Positions 33,716-41,563 of a stretch of 49,438 bases of DNA are shown here, piece after piece. The stretch comes from Fimbriimonadaceae bacterium. GTDB lineage: Bacteria > Armatimonadota > Fimbriimonadia > Fimbriimonadales > Fimbriimonadaceae. The translations under genes were made by a program, and so were the position numbers. The stretch covers positions 1 to 49,438 of the forward strand of contig JANJUB010000131.1 in the NCBI GenBank assembly GCA_024710805.1, given 5' to 3'. Positions within the stretch are counted from its first letter, which is position 1, and each line of letters begins with the position of its first letter. The notes under the pieces were generated by a model. That model did no database searches. It saw only the letters and a list, made by a program, of their open reading frames with translations, and was not told the origin of the DNA.

Positions 33716-33731
33716 CCTAGGTCGGGAAGAC

Positions 33732-33752
33732 GGAGCGATGTTTGATCGCTCC
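33732..33752 (-). terminator. Terminator hairpin of the lepB-NUDIX-methyltransferase operon
   Basis: GGAGCGAT (33732-33739) and ATCGCTCC (33745-33752) pair over eight bases around a 5-base loop, starting seven bases past the methyltransferase stop at 33759. The 3' side is not T-rich, but the place between two same-strand operons fits. Confidence 0.6.
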
Positions 33753-33758
33753 TCGCAC

Positions 33759-34511
33759 CTATTCTTTCACCGCAACGTACATCGCTTCGACCTCGTCGAG
33801 CTTCACCGGACGGCGACCCCACTCGCCGGCGGTCCCGCCCCAGACAGCTTCGACCGTGAACCCGACATGGCGCAGAATCGCCACCATCTCCGGAGGAATC
33901 AGCAGCCGCTCGCGAATCTGCATCGTCCGCTTCCCTTCCGGAAGCTCCCACTCATCCTCGTAGATCGAGAGCATCGAAGCGGGATCGAAGCGACCCTCCA
34001 AAACTAGATCGTCGGTCATCTGCCGGATCACCGCGTAGCCGTTCATGGCGGTCATCACAAACCGGGCATTCGGTCTCAACGCCCCGTAGATGCGCCGCAA
34101 TACCGCCAGATCGTGGCTGACAGGGTCCTCGTCCAAGTCCGCTAGCCCCACCGCCCCCTCGCAGAGACAGATCGCGGCATCGTACAAGGTGTCCGATTCC
34201 CAGGTCGTCGCATCTGCGTGAAGCCACTCGACCTCGACCCCTGACTCAGCGGCGGCTTTTCGCGCCTCGCTCAGCATCCCTTCGCTCAAATCGACACCGG
34301 TCACTCGGAATCCGCGCTCGGCAAGCATCACCGCGTGACGCCCGGTACCGCAGCCCATATCCAAGATCCGGCTGCCTTTCGGCAGTTCGAGGAGTTCCAG
34401 CAAGAACTCGACCTCGGCCCGCGTGTTCGCGGTGAAGGCATTCTGCATGTAGTGGGGGGCGTGCTGGTCGAAAAACTTCTGCCACACCCTCGGGCGTTCA
34501 CTCATGTTCAC
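33759..34511 (-). CDS. SAM-dependent class I methyltransferase
   Basis: 250 residues. Motif I is clear (SRILDMGCGTGRHAVMLAERG), followed by motif II VTGVDLSEGML, an acidic motif HADATTW, and the post-motif strand RFVMTAMNGYAV. This is the Methyltransf_25/11 fold; the closest known group methylates small molecules. The substrate is not evident. The GTG at 34511 overlaps the NUDIX stop as GTGA; an ATG two codons later is an alternative start. It is the last gene of a minus-strand trio with a signal peptidase and a NUDIX protein, which share no obvious pathway. Confidence 0.82.
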   Translation of the reverse strand: MNMSERPRVWQKFFDQHAPHYMQNAFTANTRAEVEFLLELLELPKGSRILDMGCGTGRHAVMLAERGFRVTGVDLSEGMLSEARKAAAESGVEVEWLHADATTWESDTLYDAAICLCEGAVGLADLDEDPVSHDLAVLRRIYGALRPNARFVMTAMNGYAVIRQMTDDLVLEGRFDPASMLSIYEDEWELPEGKRTMQIRERLLIPPEMVAILRHVGFTVEAVWGGTAGEWGRRPVKLDEVEAMYVAVKE

Positions 34512-34993
34512 GAAGCGTCTCTCAGTTTGCGGGCGCGCTGGAGCACCTCGTACGCGTGGCGGAAGACCTGCTCAGTGAGGTCGTTCCACAAGTGGTAGTG
34601 TTCGGGAAGCTCTTCCAAGGTCATGAACCGTCGGTCGGTCGATTCTTCGACGATTTGAATCTCGACGAGGTCGGCAACCCGGGCCGTGTAGCAATCCGCC
34701 CAGCGAACCTCGTTTCGCTCGGTGATCTGGTAGCAGCCGATGTACTGGATGTCATCCAGCACGGCTCCGGCTTCTTCGAGGGCCTCCCGCTGCACCGCCA
34801 CAAATGAGTCTTCGGTGGCTTCGACTCTTCCGCTGGGAATGCACCAGCCTCGGCCTACGATTTCGCAGACCAAAACTTCCTCACCCTGCCAGGGGAAGAC
34901 CAGCCCCGCAAACGCCCGCAACGGCGCCCGAAAGGGAGCCGGATAGAAGCGGAGCGTTTGGCGGCCATACTTGCCACTCAAAAAACGCTTCAA
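34508..34993 (-). CDS. NUDIX hydrolase
   Basis: 161 residues from TTG at 34993. The Nudix box G-x5-E-x7-R-E-x2-E-E-x-G is complete (starts GRVEATE, ends REALEEAG), so the metal-dependent diphosphate hydrolase should be active. The region after the box (YQITERNEVRWADCYTA) is the variable specificity part. Substrates of such short single-domain members range from NDP-sugars to damaged nucleotides, so none can be named. The start lies one base after the lepB stop, and the end overlaps the methyltransferase start. Confidence 0.85.
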   Translation of the reverse strand: MKRFLSGKYGRQTLRFYPAPFRAPLRAFAGLVFPWQGEEVLVCEIVGRGWCIPSGRVEATEDSFVAVQREALEEAGAVLDDIQYIGCYQITERNEVRWADCYTARVADLVEIQIVEESTDRRFMTLEELPEHYHLWNDLTEQVFRHAYEVLQRARKLRDAS

Positions 34994-34994
34994 C

Positions 34995-35429
34995 CTAATA
35001 ACTCACGATTTTTCCGAGAATACGGTTCCGAGGCACGGCCCCGTAGCGTCGGCTGTCCTCGGAGAAATCCCGGTTGTCTCCTAATACATAGACGTGTCCG
35101 TTCGGGACAACGTACTCACCGTTCGAGATCGACCACGATTCGGGCACGTTCGCCCAGTCGACCACCTGACCCTCGAGTTTGTAGACCCGCTTGATCATGT
35201 ACTCGCCCGGCGCCTCGCCGGTGATCACGATCACGTCGCGAGGCTGGATGTGTCCCACCAGCCAGTAGGCCCGACTCGAGAGCAACCTTCGACCCGACGT
35301 GAACGTCGGCTCCATCGAGTTGCCGGTCACCACGACCGTGCGGAAGTTCATGTAGAAGAACACGGTGATCCCGAAGATGATGACCAGCACCACGCCGAAG
35401 CCCGTGATCAGCCGACGTCTTCCGTTCAT
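34995..35429 (-). CDS. lepB: Signal peptidase I
   Basis: 144 residues, short for the family but with all core boxes. A single membrane helix (about 10-28) comes first, then the catalytic Ser38 in VTGNSMEPTF, the general base Lys80 in YMIKRVYKLEG, and the late box VLGDNRDFSEDSRRYGAVP. The enzyme cuts signal peptides from exported proteins, of which several are encoded in this window. Only one membrane helix is present, as in Gram-positive-type enzymes, and the short length means the extra non-catalytic domain is missing. It is the first gene of its operon and diverges from the DUF4446 gene with 42 bases between starts. A genome may hold a longer lepB elsewhere. Confidence 0.88.
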   Translation of the reverse strand: MNGRRRLITGFGVVLVIIFGITVFFYMNFRTVVVTGNSMEPTFTSGRRLLSSRAYWLVGHIQPRDVIVITGEAPGEYMIKRVYKLEGQVVDWANVPESWSISNGEYVVPNGHVYVLGDNRDFSEDSRRYGAVPRNRILGKIVSY

Positions 35430-35445
35430 TGTTCGCTACCTTCGC

Positions 35446-35451
35446 TATACT
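35446..35451 (+). promoter_or_regulatory. Possible -10 (TATACT) for the DUF4446 gene
   Basis: TATACT lies 20 bases before the ATG at 35472, which would leave a short normal leader. It sits in the 42-base gap shared with the divergent signal peptidase gene, so the two promoters overlap. Confidence 0.4.
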
Positions 35452-35471
35452 TAACGGTCGGCAGAAATTCC

Positions 35472-35993
35472 ATGGATGTGTTGCTCAAGAGCTTATCCGA
35501 ACTGGCGCCCGGCCTACTGCTCGGCCTCGGGGTCGCGGTCATCATTCTGATGATCCTCGTGTTCAACCTTCATCGGAAGCTTCGATCAATGGAACAGCGG
35601 TGGCAAGCGCTCCTGAGAGAAGCCTCAGGCTCGAACATCGAGCGCATGCTCCACGACCACTTCGATGAGCGGCGGATGTTGCTGGCTGAACACGCGGAGA
35701 CGCGTCGTCGGGTCGAAGTCCTCGAGGAGAAGTTGGAGGGTTCCAAGCGCCACCTTGGGTTGGTCCGGTACGACGCCTTTGAAGACGTCGGCGGGTCGCA
35801 GAGCTTCGCCCTGGCGATTTTCGACGACCGCGGCGATGGGGCGATCGTCAATAGCCTGGTGGGTCGCGCAGATTGCCGGGTGTACGCCAAGCCGTTGAAT
35901 CGCGGCCGGTCCGACCGGACGCTCTCTCAAGAAGAGCAGCGTGCCCTCGATGACGCCCGCCGCTCCACACCGAAGCCGCTGATTTCCCCTTAA
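35472..35993 (+). CDS. DUF4446 membrane protein
   Basis: 173 residues from ATG at 35472. One membrane helix (about 13-35) is followed by a probable coiled coil (residues about 38-95, KLRSMEQRWQALLREAS... HAETRRRVEVLEEKLEG) and the DUF4446 core LGLVRYDAFEDVGGSQSFALAIFDDRGDG, then DCRVYAKPLNRGRSDRTLS. The family is common in Firmicutes and other bacteria; function is unknown, and it is not an enzyme by appearance. It precedes the sigma factor gene by ten bases, so it may be cotranscribed with the sigma/anti-sigma pair. Confidence 0.83.
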   Translation: MDVLLKSLSELAPGLLLGLGVAVIILMILVFNLHRKLRSMEQRWQALLREASGSNIERMLHDHFDERRMLLAEHAETRRRVEVLEEKLEGSKRHLGLVRYDAFEDVGGSQSFALAIFDDRGDGAIVNSLVGRADCRVYAKPLNRGRSDRTLSQEEQRALDDARRSTPKPLISP

Positions 35994-36002
35994 GGGACCG
36001 CC

Positions 36003-36596
36003 ATGACCCAGTTCGCCGACGATCTCGTGCTCATCGAACGCGCCCAAAAGGGCGATCGTGATGCGCTGGATCACCTGATTCGCAAGTACGAGAAGCGAGC
36101 TTATCAATATGCCTATCGGCTGACCTCCAACGCGGAAGAGGCCTCTGATGTCGTGGGCGATGCCTTCGTGCGGATCCACGCCGCGATGAAGAACTTTAAG
36201 GGCAACAGCGCCTTCACCACCTGGATGTACCGAATCCTCACCAACTGCTTCCTCGACCTGCGCAAGCGGGAGCGGAGCCGACCCACGCAGAGTCTGGAGG
36301 CCACTCTACAGACCGAGGACGGCTTAGTCGAGCGGCAGTTCGAAAGCGATGAACCCACTCCCGATGAAGTCGCGGAGCGAAATCAACGCGAGGCAACGGT
36401 CGAGCGGGCGGTGGCCCTACTTCCCGAGTACCAGCGCGCCATGGTCACGCTCTACCACGCGGAGAACTTGTCGTACGAGGAGATTGCGGATGCCCTCGAC
36501 CTCCCGATCGGTACCGTGAAGAGCCGCCTCAACCGCGCGCGACTGTCCCTTCGTGAACATCTGGTGAAAGATGAGGAACTCTTTAATCTTGGATGA
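36003..36596 (+). CDS. RNA polymerase sigma factor, ECF type (RpoE-like)
   Basis: 197 residues with a ribosome site AAGGGA five bases before ATG. Region 2 is visible as ALDHLIRKYEKRAYQYAYRLTSNAEEASDVVGDAFVRIHAAMKNFKG and region 2.4 as FTTWMYRILTNCFLDLRKRE. Region 4 follows after an acidic linker: LLPEYQRAMVTLYHAENLSYEEIADALDLPIGTVKSRLNRARL. It resembles the RpoE group and uses an HTH to read the -35 element. The next gene, 31 bases on, encodes a protein with an anti-sigma layout. Its regulon is unknown. Confidence 0.9.
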   Translation: MTQFADDLVLIERAQKGDRDALDHLIRKYEKRAYQYAYRLTSNAEEASDVVGDAFVRIHAAMKNFKGNSAFTTWMYRILTNCFLDLRKRERSRPTQSLEATLQTEDGLVERQFESDEPTPDEVAERNQREATVERAVALLPEYQRAMVTLYHAENLSYEEIADALDLPIGTVKSRLNRARLSLREHLVKDEELFNLG

Positions 36597-36627
36597 AGTC
36601 AAAGCCTTGGGAGATTATTCCTAGCCT

Positions 36628-37485
36628 ATGATGAACGCCCACAAAGCCCGCGAATACTTTAGCGCCCATTACGAGGGGTCGCTTGACCGTGGATTGCGCG
36701 AGAGCTTTGAGAGGGTCCTCCGATCCGACGCCCAGATTCAAGCCGAGTACAAGGCCTTCTGCGGCACGATGGATCAGCTCAGCCAGTTTGGGCTCGCCGA
36801 CGTCGAACCGCCCAGCGATCTCCACGACCGCATCATGGCACGGCTCGACTTGAATGCTTGGGAGCAGAAGCAGCAGAGGCGCGTTCCGACCTTTGCCTGG
36901 TGGAAGACCGGGCTGGTTGCGGCGGCGGTCATCGCAGTTGCGGCATTCGGCGCAATCCGCGCCGGCCAGGAAGCTCCCGGTACCCCCACCGAAGCAACGG
37001 TTGTTCCGCAGATGTCGCCGCGGGCTCGCTTGGATGTGAAGCCGACCGAGAACGGCGTCGAACTCAGCTACCCGCGCGTTGGCAACCGGGTCGTCAGCAT
37101 TCGCAACGCAGAGGGCCAAGAGCAAGAGCGGATCGAACTGGTGAACCAGGCGATTGAGAACAAGTTACTCACGAACGAAGGGGCCACGGCCGCCATCGTA
37201 GAAATCGTGATCGAAGACTCACACACTTGGATTGCGCTTCCCGGTCAGGGAGAGTCGCCCGACGCCGTCGGTCAAGGCGACATCCGGCAGTTGGCGCTCG
37301 ATATCGCGAATCAGTGCCGGATTCCCGTCGTTTACCAAGGGGCAGACTTGAACTTGAATCCCTGGGAGATCGACTCGAGCGACGCACACCGTTCGGCGGA
37401 AGGTGCCCTCAAGAACCACAACTTGAAGATCGAGCTACGGGGAGATCGAAGCGAACCCCGAATCCTCTGGATTCTCGAGAACTAG
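36628..37485 (+). CDS. Probable anti-sigma factor with degenerate zinc-finger region
   Basis: 285 residues. The first 60 residues (AREYFSAHYEGSLDRGLRESFERVLRSDAQIQAEYKAFCGTMDQL) match the helical arrangement of zf-HC2 anti-sigma domains, but the HxxxCxxC zinc ligands are missing: only one Cys remains. One membrane helix lies at about 92-110 (GLVAAAVIAVAAFGAI), followed by a periplasmic domain of some 170 residues with no known signature. Its place next to an ECF sigma gene supports the anti-sigma role. A second ATG follows the first immediately. The 3' end overlaps the convergent gene by 51 bases. Confidence 0.68.
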   Translation: MMNAHKAREYFSAHYEGSLDRGLRESFERVLRSDAQIQAEYKAFCGTMDQLSQFGLADVEPPSDLHDRIMARLDLNAWEQKQQRRVPTFAWWKTGLVAAAVIAVAAFGAIRAGQEAPGTPTEATVVPQMSPRARLDVKPTENGVELSYPRVGNRVVSIRNAEGQEQERIELVNQAIENKLLTNEGATAAIVEIVIEDSHTWIALPGQGESPDAVGQGDIRQLALDIANQCRIPVVYQGADLNLNPWEIDSSDAHRSAEGALKNHNLKIELRGDRSEPRILWILEN

Positions 37486-38346
37486 CGCCTCGATCTGCTC
37501 ATCGAGCTTTCGAACGAAGTTCGTCTGGCTGTTGCTCGCCATCCGAAGCTCGCCCAGCATGGTCGGCACTTCACCGGTCGATGCCCACACGGGCCGCGGC
37601 ACCGAGGTGAAGGTCGCAAGACCCTCTTCTGGATTCATTCGGTTCATCGCAAGAAATCGATCGACTTCCTCGATGGGTGACGCTTCATGTCCCTGACGGA
37701 TCCGCTCCGCGTTGTAGAGTTGCCGCATCCAGCGCACGAGATGATCGAGCGGCTGCTGCTGGACGCGAACGGCGATGAGCTGCTCGCGACAGCGTTCGAT
37801 CGCTTGCTGAGACATGAAAGGAAGATACTCCTGGATGTGACCCAGTGCGGACCGTTGCTGCATTCCTGAATGCGCCACCGCATACGGATCGCTGTACTTC
37901 AGCACCTCGGCGAGTTGCATCGCCAAGACCAAGTCCTCCGCGGCCTGATCTGCCTTCCCTTCCTTAACCTCGTACTTCGCGATCGTCATCAGATGCATGA
38001 CCATCAGGTCCGCCGAACGGTAGACCTCTTGCTTGATCCCATCTCGAACAAAGTCGTGGATGTGAACCGGAAGCAAGGGCTGAAGGTCGCCTGACTTCGA
38101 ACCGGAGATCCATGACTTGGCGACTTGCCGCAACGCCGGACGATTGAGATCGCGCGGGTACATCGACCGAAACGGGGCCGCCTCCGTAACAAACGGCTGA
38201 TAGGCGGAAATCGCGTGATGCTGCTTCTGCGTGCAGGCGGTGAACTCGAACACGTTGACGTGGGTCCGAGCTCGCAGTGCCAGGGATCCAATATAGAGGA
38301 TCGGGCTCAAAACCATGAGCCGATAGGCCAGCATCCGTGCCTGCAT
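37435..38346 (-). CDS. Unknown protein with N-terminal membrane segment
   Basis: 303 residues. One hydrophobic segment near the start (about 6-26, LAYRLMVLSPILYIGSLALR) suggests a membrane anchor or signal; the rest is mostly helical (e.g. QAAEDLVLAMQLAEVL and HLVRWMRQLYNAERIRQ). No conserved catalytic pattern or known family could be recognised. It converges on the anti-sigma gene with a 51-base overlap of coding sequence, which is unusual and supports neither gene being much longer. An ATG four codons later is another possible start. Confidence 0.65.
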   Translation of the reverse strand: MQARMLAYRLMVLSPILYIGSLALRARTHVNVFEFTACTQKQHHAISAYQPFVTEAAPFRSMYPRDLNRPALRQVAKSWISGSKSGDLQPLLPVHIHDFVRDGIKQEVYRSADLMVMHLMTIAKYEVKEGKADQAAEDLVLAMQLAEVLKYSDPYAVAHSGMQQRSALGHIQEYLPFMSQQAIERCREQLIAVRVQQQPLDHLVRWMRQLYNAERIRQGHEASPIEEVDRFLAMNRMNPEEGLATFTSVPRPVWASTGEVPTMLGELRMASNSQTNFVRKLDEQIEALVLENPEDSGFASISP

Positions 38347-38465
38347 AGGGAGATGATCGGCACGCCCGCATTATTTCCTGTACCCGTGTTTTTGGCAGGT
38401 TAAGGCTCAACGGGTCAATCCCGGATGACCAAGACCCGCTCTCTGCATGAACTCTGACTTCAGAA

Positions 38466-39722
38466 CTAGACGGTCGCCAGGGCTTGCTCCAAGTCCCAGA
38501 TCAAGTCATCCGCCGCTTCAACGCCCACGGAGAGTCGAATCAGGCTCTCGGTAATCCCAAGTTCGTCGCGTTCGGCACACGGTACGTCCACGTGGGTCAT
38601 GGTCGCGGGGTGCTCGGCGAGGGACTCCGTGCCACCCAAGCTGACCGCCAGAGAGATGAGCTTCAGCGCGTTCAGGCAGCGGAACGCTCCCGCTTCTCCG
38701 CCCTCGACCTCGAACGAGATCATCGATCCCGCGCACGTACATTGCTTGCGGAAGAGGGTCTCGGCGCGCGACCCGGGCTGTTGGAAGCCTAAGTAGCGCA
38801 CCAACTTCACCTTGGGATGCCCCTGAAGGAACTCGGCAACCCGTTGGGCGGTCACTTGCATCTGGTCGGTGCGGACCTTCAGCGTCTCCAGAGAGCGCAT
38901 CAGCAGCCAACCCGTCCATGGCCCCGCCATGTTGCCCAGGAACGTCCGTAGCGTCTTGATCCGCCGCATCAATTCGGCCGAACCCGCCACCGAGCCCGCG
39001 ATGACGTCGCTGTGCCCGCCAATGAACTTGGTCGCTGAATAGACGTTGAGGTCGATGCCGAATTGGAGTGGGTTCTGCCACATCGGGCCCATGTAGGTGT
39101 TGTCACAAACCGACACCACCCGGCGATCATTAGTCGATAACCCCTTGGCAACGTTCGCGACCATCTCAAGGTCGATCAGATGATTGGTGGGGTTGGCAGG
39201 AGTCTCGACAAAGATCAACGCAACCCGATCCTCCTTCCCCGCAATCCTCGCTCGGATTGCGTCCGCGTCATCTTGAGGCATGAATCCGATGGGTTCGACG
39301 CCGATCTGAGGAAGAAACGTGTGGATGAAGTGATGCGTCCCGCCGTAGAGCGGCTTGCTGTGGAGGAGGACGTCGCCGGGCCGTAGGAACTCCAGAAGAA
39401 TGGTACTGATTGCGGCGATGCCGCTCTCGAAGACCGCCGCGTCATCAGCACGGTCCCAAAGGGCGAGCCGATTCTCGAGGATCTCCAGATCCGGATTGTT
39501 GAGGCGACTGTAAATCAGGCCAAGCTTCTCTCCCGGAGCCTGGTCGCGCAGGCCGTAAGCAACCTCAAAGAACGCCTTTCCTTCTTCTGCGCTGCGGAAG
39601 ACAAACGTCGACGTCTGGAAGATCGGACACTTCAGGGCGCCTTCTGAGAGCTCTGGGCGGTAGCCATACGACATCATCAAGCTTTCGGGTCGCATTCGCT
39701 CGATGGGGACATCTTTTGCCAT
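38466..39722 (-). CDS. Cys/Met metabolism PLP-dependent enzyme (cystathionine gamma-synthase family)
   Basis: 418 residues. The fold type I PLP enzyme signature is clear: IYSRLNNPDLEILENRLA near the start, DNTYMGPMWQNPLQFGIDLNVYSATKFIGGHSDVIAG with the cofactor Lys in SATKF, and the C-terminal GGTESLAEHPATMTHVDV followed by IRLSVGVE. These blocks mark the family that includes cystathionine gamma-synthase, beta-lyase and methionine gamma-lyase. The Tyr-x-Arg (YSR) and the C-terminal Arg (IRLSVG) that bind cofactor and substrate are present. Which reaction it performs cannot be told by eye; methionine gamma-lyase and gamma-synthase are both plausible. The gene is single, with an AT-rich promoter region. 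Confidence 0.87.
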   Translation of the reverse strand: MAKDVPIERMRPESLMMSYGYRPELSEGALKCPIFQTSTFVFRSAEEGKAFFEVAYGLRDQAPGEKLGLIYSRLNNPDLEILENRLALWDRADDAAVFESGIAAISTILLEFLRPGDVLLHSKPLYGGTHHFIHTFLPQIGVEPIGFMPQDDADAIRARIAGKEDRVALIFVETPANPTNHLIDLEMVANVAKGLSTNDRRVVSVCDNTYMGPMWQNPLQFGIDLNVYSATKFIGGHSDVIAGSVAGSAELMRRIKTLRTFLGNMAGPWTGWLLMRSLETLKVRTDQMQVTAQRVAEFLQGHPKVKLVRYLGFQQPGSRAETLFRKQCTCAGSMISFEVEGGEAGAFRCLNALKLISLAVSLGGTESLAEHPATMTHVDVPCAERDELGITESLIRLSVGVEAADDLIWDLEQALATV

Positions 39723-39728
39723 GTTTCT

Positions 39729-39734
39729 ATTTTA
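39729..39734 (-). promoter_or_regulatory. Putative leaderless -10 (TAAAAT) for the PLP enzyme gene
   Basis: On the minus strand TAAAAT is followed by six bases and then ATG at 39722. The divergent gap 39723-39868 is markedly AT-rich for this window. Confidence 0.5.
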
Positions 39735-39857
39735 ACTTATGATCTTCTGTGTTTTTCTCGTAGCACCGTCTATTATTAATCATTCATTTAGAATTACATT
39801 TCATTGGCGAATCGCCTCAGAACGCAGTTCGCTAATGATCTGCGCTTGATCACCAGG

Positions 39858-39863
39858 TATCGT
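39858..39863 (+). promoter_or_regulatory. Putative leaderless -10 (TATCGT) for the antiporter gene
   Basis: TATCGT ends five bases before the ATG at 39869. It faces the TAAAAT site of the divergent PLP gene about 125 bases away. Confidence 0.4.
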
Positions 39864-39868
39864 CAGCT

Positions 39869-41530
39869 ATGGACGGCTGGTCCCTGCTGCTTGAGCTTGT
39901 GGCCGTTCTTGCCGCCTCCTTCTTCTTCGGCGCAATCTTCGAGCGGATCCGGCTTGGGGCGGTCGTCGGTTACCTGCTCGCTGGGGTTCTCATTGGGCCG
40001 TCCGCACTCGGAGTGGTTCAGTCCATGGACGTCGTCCTTGGGCTCGCGGAGCTTGGCGTCGCGCTGCTGCTCTTCTCCACCGGGCTCGAGTTCTCTCCCT
40101 ACCGCCTTCGCAAGTTGGGCCGATCGACCCTCAAGGCGGGCACCGCCCAACTCCTGGTCACCATCCTCTTCTTCACGGTCATCGCGTTGGCCAGCGGCCT
40201 CGAATGGCGCCAGGCGCTCGCGGTGGGAATGATCGTCAGCGTCAGCAGTACGGCCATCGTGTTGCGCCAGCTTCGCGAGCGAGGCGAACTCGACGCGCCG
40301 CACGGAAAGCTGTCGCTCGGAATTCTGCTCATCCAGGATGTCGCGCTGATCCCGCTTGTACTCGGAATGACCGCCCTCGCTAGCCGCGCCGAGTCCGCTT
40401 CCCAGGTTCGACCAACGCCCGTGGCGATTGCGGGAATGATCATCGTCGCGGCGGTCATTCTCACCCGCTTCCTTCCCCGAGCCTTGCGCTCGCAGGCGAT
40501 GACCACCAACCGCGAACTCCCGATTCTCCTGGGCGTGGTTACGTGTGCCGGAGCGGCGTACGCCGCTCACTGGATGGGCATGTCGCCCTCGCTCGGGGCA
40601 TTCATCGCAGGCATGCTCCTCGCCGAGACCTCGTTCGAGCATCAGATCCGATCCGATGTCGCCCCGCTCAAGGCGCTATTCGGGACCGTGTTCTTCGCGT
40701 CGGTCGGCATGCTCGCGGATGTTCGATGGATCGCCGGCCACCTCTGGCTCGTGTTCACCGCGGTGGTCTTGTTGCTGGTGGCGAAGGGTCTGTCGAACTT
40801 CATCGCCGTCCGGCCATGGCGGTTTACGACGACGGTATCGATTGCCGCCGCGCTGTCGTTGGCTCAGGTTGGTGAACTCGGGTTCATCTTGCTGCAGGTT
40901 GCCGGTCGCGGCGGCTTGCTCGACCAGCCAACCACCCAACTTCTCACTTCGGTGATCGTCCTGTCGATGCTGGTGTCGCCGCTGTTGGTCGTCCGCTCTC
41001 CGCGGATCGCCCGGCGGTTGGCGCGGTGGCTGGTGCCGCCTCGCCGACTCGCCCGCGAAGAAATCGACGCCCAGCGAGCGACGCTTCAGGGGCACTTCGT
41101 GGTCGCCGGTTTTGGCACCGCGGGGCGCACCGCGACCCGGGTGCTTGGGGAGGCCCAGTATCGGGTCCTCGTCGTGGACCTCGACCCCAAGATCGTCCGG
41201 ACCGCCCCAGAGCACGGCGCCATCGCCAAGGTTGGAGACGCCACCCAGACCGATCTGCTCCTCGAATTGAACCTGAATAGTGCGCGCGGCCTGATCTTGG
41301 CGATCCCGGATTATCGATCGGCCTCACTCGTGATCGCCCATGCCCGGCAGATTGCGCCCGAACTCCCGATCGTCGCCCGCTCTCGCAATCACCCCTATGC
41401 CGAGGAACTCAAGCAAGCCGGGGCCGATTTGGTCATCGGGGAAGAGCAGTTGCTGGGGCGGCGGCTAGGCGAAGAAGCCGCCCGACTCGCCCACGGAGCA
41501 ATCGACGATGAAGTGCGCGATGCGCCCTGA
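39869..41530 (+). CDS. Kef-type cation:proton antiporter with RCK/TrkA-N domain (CPA2 family)
   Basis: 553 residues. The first ~390 residues form about 12 membrane segments of the Na+/H+ exchanger type, with GYLLAGVLIGPSALG, LLLFSTGLEF, the 'SSTAIVLRQL' re-entrant region and LSLGILLIQDVALIPLVL (conserved Gln-Asp pair). The cytosolic part (about 405-520) is a Rossmann RCK domain: GHFVVAGFGTAGRTATRVL, VVDLDPKIV, GDATQTDLL. The layout matches KefB/KefC, K+ efflux systems gated by nucleotides or glutathione adducts. It is a single gene. No ancillary KefF/KefG partner lies nearby, and regulation is not visible. Confidence 0.88.
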   Translation: MDGWSLLLELVAVLAASFFFGAIFERIRLGAVVGYLLAGVLIGPSALGVVQSMDVVLGLAELGVALLLFSTGLEFSPYRLRKLGRSTLKAGTAQLLVTILFFTVIALASGLEWRQALAVGMIVSVSSTAIVLRQLRERGELDAPHGKLSLGILLIQDVALIPLVLGMTALASRAESASQVRPTPVAIAGMIIVAAVILTRFLPRALRSQAMTTNRELPILLGVVTCAGAAYAAHWMGMSPSLGAFIAGMLLAETSFEHQIRSDVAPLKALFGTVFFASVGMLADVRWIAGHLWLVFTAVVLLLVAKGLSNFIAVRPWRFTTTVSIAAALSLAQVGELGFILLQVAGRGGLLDQPTTQLLTSVIVLSMLVSPLLVVRSPRIARRLARWLVPPRRLAREEIDAQRATLQGHFVVAGFGTAGRTATRVLGEAQYRVLVVDLDPKIVRTAPEHGAIAKVGDATQTDLLLELNLNSARGLILAIPDYRSASLVIAHARQIAPELPIVARSRNHPYAEELKQAGADLVIGEEQLLGRRLGEEAARLAHGAIDDEVRDAP

Positions 41531-41552
41531 CCAGAACCCAGCAAAACCACCA

Positions 41553-41558
41553 TAATCT
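41553..41558 (+). promoter_or_regulatory. Putative leaderless -10 (TAATCT)
   Basis: TAATCT lies five bases before the ATG at 41564 in a 33-base gap; no ribosome site is seen. Confidence 0.45.
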
Positions 41559-41563
41559 AACGG

